From Chara braunii (Eukaryota > Streptophyta > Charophyceae > Charales > Characeae): 27,661 nt of DNA. Made by a program: the position numbers and the translations under genes. Position 1 is the stretch's first letter. The number at the start of each line of letters is the position of its first letter. Shown here piece after piece: positions 1 to 11,060 of the stretch. The notes under the pieces are model-generated. The model was not told the origin of the DNA, made no database searches, and saw only the letters and a list, made by a program, of their open reading frames with translations. The stretch covers positions 1,008,372 to 1,036,032 of the forward strand of contig BFEA01000176.1 in NCBI GenBank assembly GCA_003427395.1, in the 5' to 3' direction.

Positions 1-350
1 ACGACTTATGGCCGAGGAGTTTCTCAACATCGAAGAAGCTTCTAGAAAATACCTTTCCAGGGGTTGTAGAGCTTGGGGTGGGAGCGGGGTGGGAGGGGGG
101 TGGGAGGGGCATGGGGAGGAGACAAATGCCTTTCTGAAAAGAACAGCAGCTTCGCAAACCATCTGAGTCAGATGAAAATGTGATGGCCGTCGATCTGTTT
201 TTCCGTTTAACTTTTTGGTGCGTTTCGGGTGTGTGGCCTCCTCAGCCCACGTTCCACTCGCCTGGATCCTCCTTTTTTAATGTTTGATTACAACGATCAA
301 CGGCTCCAACCAAAGGATTCATGTAAGTAGAACCTTGCGTCTTCTATCCA

Positions 351-410
351 GGAAGTGTGCTTTGGAGTACTCGGTGCCTTCACTGCCATGCTATATCTCA
401 TTGGCTGGTA
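351..410 (+). CDS. Candidate terminal exon ending in a membrane segment
   Basis: An acceptor-like stretch (CTTCTATCCAG) ends at 350. One frame then reads EVCFGVLGAFTAMLYLIGW and stops with TAG, a 17-residue hydrophobic run followed by the stop, as in small tail-anchored or multi-pass membrane proteins. AATAAA at about 563 could be the polyadenylation signal. A longer 90-codon frame (284-556) crosses a GTAAGT donor-like site and is less protein-like. I recognise no family, and no upstream exon can be tied to it. Confidence 0.2.
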
Positions 411-1281
411 GAGGATTGGGAATTTCTAAATGGCATCAGTGTACAGCAAGGCTGCTGTTAAATGCAGTGGAAGTTCTGAACCAGGTTCGTAGTCAAAATG
501 GCGTTAGCGCGGATGAAGCCATCCTTGCCTTGAGAAACCAAAAACAGTGGTTGTGAATGAGAATAAAAAAAGAAGAGGGAAGAAAGGGGAAGACAAACAG
601 GAAAATGATATGGCAGACTCCCACTTTGCATCTCGTGAGTGAATTTGAATACGTTGTTAGATGCATTCCCGAGACGGAAACTAGCAGCACCGTGCCCATC
701 AGAGAGGGATGCTTTTAATGGCTGTCTGATAGTGCTGACGTACTGGACGAGGGGAAAAAAAGAATAAAGTGCAGGGTCACACTGATGCTTTCATAAATGG
801 ATGGTGGTCAAGAAGCTGTGCAGTGTGCAGATACCTGTGTAACGTGTTGAATGAAAGATTCCCCTCTCTCTCTCAATCGTCTGTCAGAGGCCGTGAAAAA
901 CGGGCTCGTCTGTTCCTTGCACAAATGAGAGGAAAAAGGAAACGACCACCCGCATGTGAGCTGTGACTAAATCTGGACAGAGTTCAGTTTCGCCTGCATT
1001 CCTGACTTTTAGGAGCTGAGAGTATCCTTGTTGTGTTCCAGGGTTAACCTCCTGGCCTGAGTCCTCGCAACGGCCCTGGGGGTTCAGGGATGGGACCCCC
1101 CAACCCTGGGGATACGTTCCCAAACGGAAAAAGAGAGGAGGGTGGAGTGAGCACACCCTCCTGCCGGGAGTTCAACAAAGCAACTTTGGGATCTCCTGGA
1201 ATTCCTCTGGCGATGCTCCCCATGCTGGTCCGGGGGCAGGGTGGCAGGGACTGCATGGTCGGGAAGGGAGCCTGGGAGCGC
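411..1281. other. No gene recognised
   Basis: Mixed sequence with AATAAA-like signals near 563 and 762. Open frames are short, with no family resemblance on either strand. Confidence 0.5.
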
Positions 1282-1310
1282 TGTGGCAGGGTGGGAAGGC
1301 AGGTGTGTCA

Positions 1311-1360
<50 letters not shown>

Positions 1361-1469
1361 GGAAGAGTGGCGGGTGTGTGAAGGGTGCAGAGTGGCGGGG
1401 GCAGAGTGAGGATAGGCGGGGACAGAGTGGCCGGTGTGTGTATGTGTGCATTTGACGCACGCACCACCC

Positions 1470-1528
<59 letters not shown>
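1282..1528. repeat. Dispersed copy of the TG-linked repeat, with G49 and (TG)28
   Basis: GTGGCAGGGTGGGAAGGCAGG through CATTTGACGCACGCACCACCCA matches 2921-3052 of the tandem array. Here an uninterrupted G run spans 1311-1359, and the segment ends in (TG)n at 1473-1528. The corresponding part of the other copy has only short G runs, so the homopolymer grew inside the repeat. Confidence 0.8.
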
Positions 1529-1529
<1 letters not shown>

Positions 1530-2832
1530 AATGACTTGCTGATTCTGCAGCCTGCGGCTCATCGACTCGAGGCTGTAACATAGCTAGGCCAGATTCGTAA
1601 TTTCGTTGGCTGGGGGCTAACGGAGATATCTGACGGTGAGGAAAAGTCGTGAGGGACACATCTGTAAATTTGGGCAAAATTGCAGGCCCATACTAACTCG
1701 AATTTCCTACAGCTACCCTAACTGTGAATAGCAGACCCGGGCTACCACTAGGACAGACAGGCCGTGAGGCCTATGCTGTTAGACTGGTCCTATCGCCTAT
1801 AGCCGGGTAGGGAGAGGCCCGAGAGGCCGAAACTGAAACGGCACTGGTCAGTCCAGTCAGTCCGGTCTAGGTCGAGGCCAGGTTGGTGTAGTGTTATTAA
1901 TAGATTGTCGAAGTCTGTTCAGGGCTTTTTGGCAGTTGGTACCGAGTAGATCGCGGCTGTGCAACGCGTGAACTGGCAGTGGTACAGCTTCAGCATTGGA
2001 GGAGGCAGACATAGCCAGACCTTTGAAGTGTCGGCCATAGCTGGGACCTTCGCTGTTCTCTGACAGCATGCAGGGCTGTACAGAGGTCTGGGCTATCTCA
2101 GGCCTGATGGGAGCAGGAGAAGTTTGTGCCCTGCTGAACCCTCCTCAGGAGTAGGGTTTCAGGGTGGTGGAGCTGCAGCCATAGCTGTAGCTTGCATCCT
2201 CAGAGATCATCTTTGCCAGGAGACGTGGCGCTGCTGAAGATCTTCACCTGAGAGGCCTTCTGGCATTTCATCTCCATCAGAGACTGTGGCGCTGGTCTTC
2301 CTCTTCATCCTCTGAGAGGCGCTTGGCCTCAGAGGCCTGTTTCAGGGTGGTGCTTCCCTCTGGAGGCAGTATCTGGGTGGCGGGAGTTGTTTCAGGGGTT
2401 CTGGGTAGTGGGTAGCGGTTACTCAGGGTTGGGAGAGAAGCTCTGCTCACTTCTGAGCAGCGCACCATAGTTCTGAGGTTATTCTGGCAAAACGAGACTC
2501 TTGAGTTTAATAAACACTGTTGATACTGTGTGTGAACTATCTTTGCTTCATTGTTTTCTGGATGTGATCTTCTCGGCTTTCCTTTGTGACTGGTTGTGAG
2601 GACTGGTTGTGAGGATTCTGTGGAGCGGTTTGCACTTTCAGTGTACTCTGTCATATCGCATGGCTAAGTCTTCCGCTGTGTTTCTCTCTCCCTGTGCGGT
2701 GTGATACTCCCATCCTCTCCCCTTCCTTCTGTGTATGTATGGGCATACCTGGAAGTCTATGCGAGTGAGTGTTGGTCATCTGCCAACAAGCAACCAGGTT
2801 CATAACATGTGTGTGTCTGTCTCTTGTGTGTG
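1529..2832. other. Non-coding, possible old retroelement sequence
   Basis: No credible exon. CAGTCCAGTCAGTCCGGTC (about 1851) recurs in variant form at about 15575-15605. GCAGCCATAGCTGTAG (about 2176) recurs at about 15833. So the region shares ancestry with the LTR-like area. AATAAA at 2510 and the T-rich sequence after it resemble an LTR tail, but ends cannot be set. Confidence 0.4.
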
Positions 2833-3050
2833 TTGTCATGTTTGCTATACGCGACACCACAAAAATAGCATGACTGTTCCAGACTGTTTCATCGCACTTT
2901 CACTGACTCATCAGGAGGTTGTGGCAGGGTGGGAACACTGGGAAGGCAGGTGCGTTGGTGGGGGGCAGTGTCGGGTGTGTGGAGGGGGAAGAGTGGGGGG
3001 AACGGAGTGACCGGTGTGTGTGTATGTGTACATTTGACGCACACACCACC

Positions 3051-3084
<34 letters not shown>

Positions 3085-3086
<2 letters not shown>

Positions 3087-3091
3087 GTCAT

Positions 3092-3128
<37 letters not shown>

Positions 3129-3177
3129 GATCAGAACAGATACTATACATGATCTTAGCCAAAAGGCTGAGAACCTG

Positions 3178-3222
<45 letters not shown>

Positions 3223-3228
3223 GTCATG
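3085..3228 (-). mobile_element. U2 retro-insertion bounded by target-site duplication
   Basis: TTGTCATG preceded by a (TG)n tract occurs at 3085-3092, just outside the A tail, and again at 3221-3228, just outside the U2 5' end. In the sibling repeat units TTGTCATG is followed directly by TTTGCTATAC, which here follows only the right copy. The insertion therefore duplicated (TG)n plus TTGTCATG, a LINE-type target duplication, and split one repeat unit. The two TG tracts have since reached about 16 and 21 repeats. Confidence 0.8.
3124..3178 (-). pseudogene. 3'-truncated U2 snRNA retropseudogene with poly(A) tail
   Basis: Read on the minus strand, this matches U2 snRNA from near its 5' end to about nucleotide 57. 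An exact 18-mer (GCCTTTTGGCTAAGATCA) is followed by TAGTATCTGTTCT and ATCAGTTT. From the CTC onward I see about four substitutions in roughly 45 positions, one of them in the branch-site-pairing GUAGUA; the first few bases are more diverged. The Sm site and 3' stem-loops are missing. A 31-base A tail follows directly (plus-strand T run 3093-3123). With no promoter and no 3' half it cannot make a functional snRNA. Confidence 0.88.
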
Positions 3229-3649
3229 TTTGCTATACCCGACACCACAAAAATACCATGACTGTTCCAGACTGTTTCATCGCACTTTCACCGACTCATC
3301 AGGAGGTTGAGCCCCGACAGTCTGCGCAGAATGCATTTGACTGATTGATAAAGACTCGCCACGTCGCCTGGAGTTAGGGATACCCATGAGTAAGTCGTGG
3401 ACTGTACTCACATCAACCCTGATGTGTGTGTTTGTGTGTCTGTCTGTCTGTTGTCATGTTTGCTATACACAACCCAGAAAGAAAGCATGACTGTGCCAAC
3501 TGTTTCATCGGACTTTTACTGACTCATCAAGAGGTTGAACTCTGACAGTCTGGGCAGGATGCATTTCACTGATGGATAAGGACTCTCCACGGTGCGCAAT
3601 GTTAGTGAGACCCCTGAGAAAGTTCTCGACTTTACACACACCAACCCTG

Positions 3650-3693
<44 letters not shown>

Positions 3694-3926
3694 GCCATGG
3701 TCGCTAAACACAACCCCGCAGAAAAAGCATACCTGCGCCAGACTGTTGTGTCTAGGGGAGCATCGTCGTGCAAGGTTCTTTTCATCGTGCAACGGAGCAT
3801 TGCCATGCGAGGGTGCTTTTCATCGCAATTTCTTTCACTTGGGGAGTCTAACCCTGTGCATATTTAGACAGTGAACAGAATGTTTTGTCAGCATTAAAAA
3901 AAAAAAAAAAAGCAATCAATAATCAC

Positions 3927-3950
3927 TCCATCCATCCATCCATCCATCAA
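3927..3950. repeat. (ATCC)n microsatellite
   Basis: About six CATC units follow an A15 run (3895-3911) and lead into the GA-rich tract. Confidence 0.85.
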
Positions 3951-3965
3951 TCATTCAGTCAATCC

Positions 3966-4080
3966 ACAGAGAGAACGAGAGAGGGAGGGAGCGAGAGAGA
4001 AAGGGACAGCGTACTGGCATGCATTGAGAGAGAGAGAGGGAAGCGTATTGAGAGAGAGAGAGGTGGCAGGCATGCTCGCT

Positions 4081-4157
<77 letters not shown>
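3966..4157. repeat. GA-rich tract with (GA)n core at 4083-4157
   Basis: Imperfect GAGAGAG stretches, some spaced by AGGCATGC or GGGAAGCG, lead into an uninterrupted (GA)n run of about 37 units. Long Ser-Leu or Arg-Glu reading frames across it are microsatellite artefacts. Confidence 0.95.
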
Positions 4158-4159
<2 letters not shown>

Positions 4160-4503
4160 GACTGTAGAGGGAAGTTTTGAGCTTTGAATATGCGGCTCAA
4201 CGACACATAGCGATTTTGGGATCTTCATCGCTGTCTCCAAAGGTTGAGGTTTGGGTCTGCACGCCACGCGTGCAATGCATCGAACCGCAGGGTCTCACTT
4301 CGACGGAAGTGCTGTCTGCGCGCGGGCACACGCAGGCCGTGCGATTTGGCGTGGTGATTGCGAGGAAGATACGTATGTGTGTGCGTTGCAGACGTCGACT
4401 TTTGGGACCAACGCTCGTTGCTGCTGGCTTTGCTCCCCGACGTTGGTCGATATTGTTTGTTCCGTCCTTTCCACTGGACCGAGTGTAGAGGAGGAGAGGA
4501 ATT

Positions 4504-4561
4504 GTTTCGTGGAGGAGGAAGTAGCCGGAATGGTTTCGTGGAGGAGGAAGTAGCTGGTTCT
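4504..4561. repeat. 29-bp direct duplication
   Basis: GTTTCGTGGAGGAGGAAGTA occurs at 4504 and 4533 with one nearby change. It lies in an otherwise featureless GC-rich 450-bp stretch (4160-4620). Confidence 0.75.
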
Positions 4562-4683
4562 CGCATCCTCTGCACGGGGCGTTGTGCAGTCGGCAGTTTA
4601 TTAATTGCCGTACACGTACCGGCATAGTCTTTTTTTTTTCTCTTTTCTTTCCTCTTTTTTTTTTTTTTTTTTTTAANGCTCTG

Positions 4684-4685
<2 letters not shown>

Positions 4686-4755
<70 letters not shown>
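4686..4755. repeat. (GA)n microsatellite after T-rich tract with one N
   Basis: About 35 GA units follow a pyrimidine tract (4629-4674) and an undetermined base at 4677. The N and the homopolymers mark a stretch where base calls are uncertain. Confidence 0.95.
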
Positions 4756-4756
<1 letters not shown>

Positions 4757-4797
4757 ACGCATGTTGTGCACGTGGGGTTGAGAGAGACACAGGTAGA

Positions 4798-5076
4798 GAG
4801 GGGGTGGGGGAGCAGTTGCAGGGGCACGCGCAGGGGCATGAGCAGGGGCAGGTCCGTGGGTACGGACGGAGGTAAGGGTGGTGGTGGGGATAGGAGTGGG
4901 GGCAGGGGTAGTGATGGAGGTGGGGATGGTGGTGGGGTTAGGGTGGGGTCCGAGGATGGAGTTGCTGGGGGAGCGAGAGGGGGACAGGGTCGGGGACGGG
5001 GTGGCAGGGGCAAGGGGCAGGGTCACGAGGGCGGGATTGGCGCCAACACGGGGGGCGGGGGGGGGTTACTCTCTTT
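4798..5076 (+). repeat. G-rich minisatellite-like region, G-quadruplex potential
   Basis: Degenerate repeats of GGGGCA, GGTGGGGAT and GGGGT run for almost 280 bp on the plus strand and end in GGGGGGCGGGGGGGGG. Many runs of three or more G with short loops could form quadruplexes. GTCCGTGGGTACGGAC (4852-4867) is a small hairpin inside. Glycine-rich open frames here are composition artefacts. Confidence 0.8.
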
Positions 5077-5089
5077 ACCCCTCCCAGCC

Positions 5090-5787
5090 TACCAAAACCG
5101 CTGTTGCTCAGTGGTTGCTTGTGTTTCAGGCAATGGGGAACACATAGACCAATTTTCCCTTTTCGCAAAAAAATGGTCATCCGCAATCGCTGCACATGTC
5201 CCTGCGTGGGGATGTTGTGGTCCATGTGTGCAAGCATAACCAAAGAAAGTGCGTAAAATATGTAAACTGGTATAATTGAGGCTTTTTTTTTTGTACTTTT
5301 TTTTGTTGTTTTTTCCTATTGTTCGCCAATTTCTTTTACTGCGATATTCAAACTTTTTGGATTTTTAAGATTGAGAAAACTTTATTGACTATGAAAACTT
5401 TTCGACTTTTGCGAAGACTAGGAGCGACTTTGATCGTTTGTGGTAAAAAATCTTTAAACACACGCAACATTGCAAAAAGGTCAAAGAACCCTACGTCCTA
5501 GCATGTACAATTTTTCGGAAAAACTTATCACAGTGATATCTTTTCGTAACTACCCTGTCAAAATCCACAAACATTATATTCATTTAAGTTGATTAACCAT
5601 TCAAATAATGTTTTTACGCTTATGTGATGCTGGGTCCAGTTCCGACCAAGTGCTGCTCCCCACGAATAGATTGGAGCCATCAAGGGAAAAAAAAGAATTT
5701 GTTATGCTTATGCTCTTAAATATAAAATCATTTTGAAGTTTTTGAGCACCTGTGGGTTTCATGGACTCTTGTCACTTCAGCTAAAAC
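5090..5787. other. AT-rich intergenic, nothing recognised
   Basis: T-rich runs and short frames only. GCTGGGTCCAGTTCCGAC...GCTCCCCAC (5629-5662) is shared with the right end of the window. Confidence 0.5.
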
Positions 5788-6300
5788 CATGGTTACGATC
5801 TGGATGTCTGGACCGCCGTCCAGACGATCGTAATTCAGTTCGGACTCCAGACGTCCAGTCTGGAAGGTCCGGATCTGCCAAATTTCAAGGAAAAAAAATA
5901 AAATAAAAACAGTCCAGGACCCTTCCCCATTGAGGAGCCAAGCACCCAAAATTGTTTTGGGGGGGGTTCAGGCCCGTTTATGCTTTTTTGGGTGTTCGGA
6001 CATGCTCTCTCTCCATAATCATTTATTAGACACCCTCATTTTTTCAATCATCAATAATTCATTAGTTTTTATTAGCTTTTCCAGTCTTTTTTTAAGTTTT
6101 TTATAGTTTTTTACATTTAACTCAAGTTATGTTAGGAATTTTGACATGAGTCAAAAGTGGCTTGCATTGTTATTCTGCATCATTCTTTTTTTTCAGATTT
6201 TTTTTTTTTTTTTTAACGATCCGGATAATTATGGACCTGCCTACTGGAGGTCCGGACCGTTTGTTATGCATGTCCGGAGCTCCGGATGTGTTTGTTATAC
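5788..6300 (+). mobile_element. Foldback-family element FB-a, ends uncertain
   Basis: The left arm begins ATGGTTACGATCTGGATGTC, aligning with the left end of the 9.57-kb copy (GGTTACCTGATCGGACGTC). It then carries GTCCAGAC/GTCCGGA words, repeated in the right arm (6218-6290: GGTCCGGACC, CCGGAGCTCCGG). The AT-rich core, about 6130-6200, matches the family (TGAGTCAAAAGT...TTCTGCATCATTCTTTTTTTTCAG). Extra sequence between arm and core makes it longer than its relatives. CTAAA at both edges may be a decayed target duplication. Confidence 0.5.
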
Positions 6301-8229
6301 TAAAGTCATTATACATATCATTTTTTTCACAAATGTTTATGCCTTGATAGAAAATGGAAGTTTTCACACTGTTGGTGAATTACCATAATGAAGTTACCCT
6401 TCATTTTTTGTATTTGGATAGGTTTTGTTTTATGGAGTTTTATCTTCTTTTGGAGGTTTTCGAAGTTTAATACGTCAACTTTCAAACCAAAAATTGAAAT
6501 GGGATTAATCGCTAGAGTGAAACGATTACACAATTGCCTAAACAATGATCACGGTGTGCGAAGGTAGATTCAAGCTAGTACAATGCACAATTGTAAACCA
6601 TAATGGTAAAAAAATCTGGTTGACTATGAGACCTACAAGTCGGACAGAGACGAAAGTCTGCGAGAAGCGTTTAGAGCCCTTGGCAGGGCATGCAATTTGA
6701 GTTTTCGATCTGGTGTGGCTATGGCGGAATATCATATCATATATTGAATACGGTGCAACTTGGTACGATTGTACACAAAACTGTAATAATCATTAATTAC
6801 AAACACATTGTACATCTGATCAACTTTTTAAAGAATCTTTGGAATGTGTAACTTCACTTAGGATAATTTGGCACGTGGTTTACTCGTTTGACATAAAATT
6901 CAGATCTATTTACGTTTTTTAATTATATTAGAAATAGGTGTTCCCATTGTAATATTGTTTTTTCCAAGACTGGCAAGTGTACACAAAGATTTAACTTTAT
7001 GTCAAGCTCTATCTTTGAGGGTATTTTCAAATTAATACAAATATCATGTAACGAGTTGCAAATTTGTTTGACCAAATAATAACCAACCATGTTTCTTCAG
7101 GGGTTTCTCACCTGACAACCTTATAATTTTATCCTCTCATATAGGGATAGATCCACGGCCCTCTGACAACTTGAGGGCCATGAGATGAAACTCTCCTCTC
7201 GCCTCCTTGCTATCGTATTGCCCCCACAATTTTTGTTTTTCACCCAACGAGTCCGTCGGAGGTTTAGCCTCATGTAGTTTTAGAGGTTTGGCATTGGATA
7301 TAATGTTGGGTCAAACAAAGCTTGCATACAGCCCTTACTGGTTCAGTAAATGAGGCTCAAAGGTGATGGTGATTTAAGGTTAGATTTTCAAAGTATACAT
7401 CTGCAAAACTTATACAATTGTATCTTAGGTAATCATTCTCCTAAACAAATAAACGTGTGAAAATAATATGTTATTAACTTGTTAGAATGCACTCACCTTT
7501 CATGTTCATTGAAGTTGTACGACTTTGAGACCAGCGTCATCATGATGGACAATTTACGTTGTCTTCGACCACTCTGGTGTCTTCAGGTCTAAGACTAGTT
7601 AGGAGTGTCTGGCTAATAAGTAGTATCTCGAAGCCTTCAACACTTCGTATATTTTTCAAAATTTTTTCTTCTGTGGGTTGATGCAACCTACTTTTTAAGG
7701 AAGTTTTTTATATATCAAATTATCAATGATAAAATCCTCTTTATTATTATTTTGTAATATAGTCCTTATTCCATACTGACCTATATTAATAATCAGAAAC
7801 GGTAAAGAGAGATTTATGATCTTTACAACATGGTATTATATACAACACAAGTAAAACTAAATAAGTTGCTTTTGCATTTGTTATAATACTAATTTAATCA
7901 TAAGATTTAGCTTTAGTCCAATATCCGGTCTAAGGCCAATCGTTGATTTCAGTAACCTTATCTTTTCCAGCCTAGAACCCTTCGGTAAGCGACCTCAATT
8001 TTATCGGTTCACAACCTTTCCTTAGAAAATGATATTTTGTTGTTTTCATTTTTCCACATTTTGTCACAAAACTTGTACAAATGTTTTGATTCCTCTTCCA
8101 ATTCCTTAAGGGAACAATTAAAAGAACTTAGCACTATGGGGGGTTAAAGAGAAGCTAACCTTTGTTATGAAAGAGAGTGAGTTGCAAAAGGATTTAGTTC
8201 GCTCTTAGTCTCAGTTTCCTTTACTTATA
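6301..8229. other. AT-rich intergenic, nothing recognised
   Basis: No long open frame on either strand. One hairpin, GGCCCTC / GAGGGCC (about 7157-7179), is perfect over 7 bp but lacks a T run. Confidence 0.6.
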
Positions 8230-8237
8230 AACTTAAT

Positions 8238-8600
8238 CTGCGTTGCCACTTGTATGCGCCCTCGTACGAGTACAGATTCGTACTTTTGTACTCGTACGCT
8301 AGGGGGCCCATATGAGGTTTTTTTTTTTTTTTTTTTAATCCGGTATTGTTTTGAATTTTTTTCTCAAATTCTAATAAACATTTGAAGATGATGCTCAGCC
8401 AAATATTGCTTGTTTTGTACTGTTGCATCACATATTGTTTTTTCGGATTTTTTTGATGAGTTTTTTTTGTTTTTGTTTTTTTTTTGCTTTTCCGTACGGG
8501 GGGGCGCACAAGACGTACAAGTTCCCATACAGATCCCGTACAGATATTAACTCTACGTTTCGTACGGAAAGGCCCCTTACGTGCACGTTATGCAACGCGG
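8238..8600 (+). mobile_element. Foldback-family element FB-b, with 8-bp target duplication
   Basis: Ends are CTGCGTTGCC and its near-complement GCAACGCGG. The flanks AACTTAAT (8230-8237) and AACTCAAT (8601-8608) form an 8-bp duplication with one change. The arms are full of CGTACG/GTACGAG words on both sides. The core at 8376-8455 aligns with the other copies (TTGAAGATGATGCTCAG... TTGCATCACATATTGTTTTTTCGGATT). Length 363 bp. No transposase is encoded; an 8-bp duplication suggests hAT-type mobilisation. Confidence 0.7.
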
Positions 8601-8608
8601 AACTCAAT

Positions 8609-9559
8609 AGAAGTAATTACGTTTCCTATTGGGAAAACCTTATATTGTGTTTTTTTATTGTCATGCACGTCACACACAACAAGATTTGTTATTCTTTTCG
8701 ACTTTGTTTTCCATCTATTCATTGTTTTCCAAGGTTTGCTACTAACAATTTCAGTGTGTAAAATGTCTCATGTCCTTTTTCCTTTAACACTGTTAAGGGT
8801 TTCTTTCCCAACCTTAGCTTACATGACGTTACCCTCAACTTTTATTTTGCTATGCTGATGGTTATTGCTCCCCTCTTCCTAGCCGAGAAACGTTCCAATA
8901 TTATGACCTTCATACAAAATAAGGTGGTAATTTATTGCCCCGCCATGGAGTTTTTTCCCTTTATTGTTTTTACGTACATCTTTTTTTTTTTTGTCGCGAC
9001 TCGACTTTTATAATAATGCATTTCTCTAGAGTGAACAAACGTGCTCAAGATCTTCTTTATGCACGCTAAGCACCTACATGAGCTTCGTTGCCTTACCAAT
9101 AAGTGTGTACGCTGCATCCTTTACAACATTACTGACATTTTTTCTCGAGCAATTGTTCCTAAACTCTTTTGACGACTTCATGTAGTATTTGTTGCATTCC
9201 CCATCACTCAAAATAGATCATTGAAGTCCTTTGTACAAACTTGAACAAATATTAGCATCAATGCTCAAACGAAAAATTGGAAAGATTTTGTGATTGTGAG
9301 GAACCCTCACTATTACGTAGTAACTTATAATTTACCTAGACAAGTTGTTCTTTAATTTTTTTACTTCTTTGAGTTTTCCTTATGGATTGATGATGAATTT
9401 TTTGACTACTTGGGTGCGACAACTAAGGATTCTTGCCGCTATTGTTTTCATTTATTGTTTTGCCTAGCAAGTTAGTAACTTCATTCTTTGACCAATAATA
9501 TTTTATCAACTTCTTTGTTGCCCTTGTGTGGAGTAATTGGCAAAATTGTCATGAATACA
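8609..9559. other. AT-rich intergenic, nothing recognised
   Basis: Short frames only, with no transposase motif found by eye. Confidence 0.5.
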
Positions 9560-9567
9560 GTTAAACT

Positions 9568-9935
9568 CTAGGTTACCTGATCGGACGTCCGGGGCCCCGC
9601 TGACCATCCGGGGTGGTCCGATCGGACAACTGGTCGGACGTCCTCCCCGGGCAGTCTGTCCGAGCCCGGAAAAAAGTCCTCAGAAAAATCTGAAAAAAAA
9701 AGTATGTTTTTATGAAAAACAAACTGAACAACTTTTGCCTTGGAATCATACCGAAATTCGCTGCCAATTTTAAAATAAAAATAAAATAAAATAAAAACTT
9801 TTTTGTTTTTCACTTTTTTCGTGCTTTTAATTGCTAAAAATGGAGTTGTCCGGGCCCGAACGTCCGGGACCCCCCTGACTGTCCGCCCAGGACGTCCGGC
9901 CAGGACGTCCTGCCATCGGACAACTGGTAGCCTAG
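9568..9935 (-). mobile_element. Foldback-family element FB-c
   Basis: It starts CTAGGTTACC and ends GGTAGCCTAG. The flanks GTTAAACT (9560-9567) and GTTAACTT (9936-9943) match at 6 of 8 positions. The arms carry GGACGTCC, CGGACGTCCGG and CCCGGG words on both sides. The core (9684-9775) includes AACTGAACAACTTTTGCC, identical to 21630-21647 in FB-e. Length 368 bp, near FB-b. Non-coding. Confidence 0.75.
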
Positions 9936-9943
9936 GTTAACTT

Positions 9944-10611
9944 AAACTCTAAATTCAGTTTTGGACACTTTACCCAGGGCCTGAAATTGGGGGTCCCTGA
10001 CGAGTTTATTTATGATTTCATAGCTAAATTGTTTGTACATTTTGGGTATGAAGTTTCTTTGAAAAACTTTAGACAAAGATGCTATATCCATTTTGGCTCC
10101 ATATGAAATTTCCAATTTTCCACCACATTTCAAAAATTGGCAAAGCAAACAAGTATACTTCGAAGAGGCTTTGTGTACCATTATGCTTTTGTCATGTTTA
10201 TCGGCTTAACCATATGTATTACTATAATAGGTCTTTGGGACTTAAAATCAATGACTTCGAATTAATTGATTGAAACAACAATATGAAGAGTGAGTTGGGT
10301 ACAAGTACAACCGTACAACATATAAACAAAAAATTGCTGAGATATAGATACTTCTTCGGAAGTAGTATTTTTTTAATTTTTTTTATTACATCAATGTGAT
10401 TAACCACAATAGTACCACATCCAAGAGAGTTGTAAGGACTCTTCTAGAGTTAGGACTCTTCTAGAGTATTCTAGAGGATATCATTGCGTTGAGGTGCTAA
10501 GTAAGGGCTAGGGTCGAGTGTGCCCGATATAGCGGTAGGGTTATAGGGTGTACAAGAAAGGTGGCAATCTGAGATATACAAGGTTACTGGAAAATATATT
10601 GAAAAGCAATG

Positions 10612-10612
<1 letters not shown>
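9944..10612. other. AT-rich intergenic, nothing recognised apart from the TTCTAGAG repeats
   Basis: Short frames with no family resemblance. Confidence 0.5.
10436..10477 (+). repeat. 17-bp spaced TTCTAGAG repeats
   Basis: GGACTCTTCTAGAGT occurs at 10436 and 10453, and a third TTCTAGAG follows. The words resemble half heat-shock elements, but no gene is linked. Confidence 0.55.
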
Positions 10613-10656
<44 letters not shown>

Positions 10657-10679
10657 NNNNNNNNNNNNNNNNNNNNNNN

Positions 10680-10750
<71 letters not shown>
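10613..10750. repeat. (TG)n - 23 N - (GA)n compound microsatellite
   Basis: (TG)n runs to 10656, 23 undetermined bases cover 10657-10679, and (GA)n runs to about 10750. The N block is a sequencing or assembly gap of nominal size, so the true distance between the tracts is unknown. Confidence 0.95.
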
Positions 10751-10751
<1 letters not shown>

Positions 10752-10999
10752 CAAACGATTGTATTGCTTATTTAGTTCACTGTCGCTTGACCACTTGGGA
10801 TTTTTTTTTAAATGTAAATATTTTTGCACGACTCTCCAAGGCTACGTTGGACCTGAATTTGAACCTACATTATATATAGTTGGCCTGCTACTTCTCTACC
10901 ATAAATCCAACGCCTACCTCTTTCTTGGCAAGGGGACCCCTGCTAATTATCTGCAGGGACCTTTCGGATTACCCGCATGGGTTTTCTGATCTACGTGAA

Positions 11000-11002
<3 letters not shown>

Positions 11003-11036
<34 letters not shown>

Positions 11037-11060
11037 GCGCGCGCGCGTGTGTACACACAT
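11003..11060. repeat. (TC)n followed by CG/TG alternating tract
   Basis: (TC)16 at 11003-11034 leads into ACGCGCGCGCGCGTGTGTACACAC, an alternating purine-pyrimidine run of the kind that can adopt Z-DNA. Confidence 0.85.

Larger units (their letters stand above)
2833..3880. repeat. Tandem array of about 235-bp units ending in (TG)n
   Basis: TTGTCATG (or TTGCCATG) marks unit starts at 2833, 3221, 3451 and 3692. Each unit continues TTTGCTATAC...GACTGTTTCATCG...ACTCATCA-GAGGTTG and ends in a (TG)n or TGTCTG tract. The first unit differs after GGAGGTTG and holds a GC-rich segment instead. Within it, at 3085, lies the U2 insertion. The fourth unit is partial and more diverged. No open frame of interest. 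Confidence 0.8.

Noticed and set aside
1084-1677. Frames of 120-197 codons rich in His-Thr and Pro
   Set aside because: Translations of (TG)n and the G run.
2826-3880. CRISPR-like array
   Set aside because: Units are about 235 bp, diverged and microsatellite-linked in a eukaryotic context; no short repeat-spacer pattern.
4225-5013. 262-codon minus-strand frame
   Set aside because: Pro/Leu/Ser runs from G-rich and GA repeats, crossing an N.
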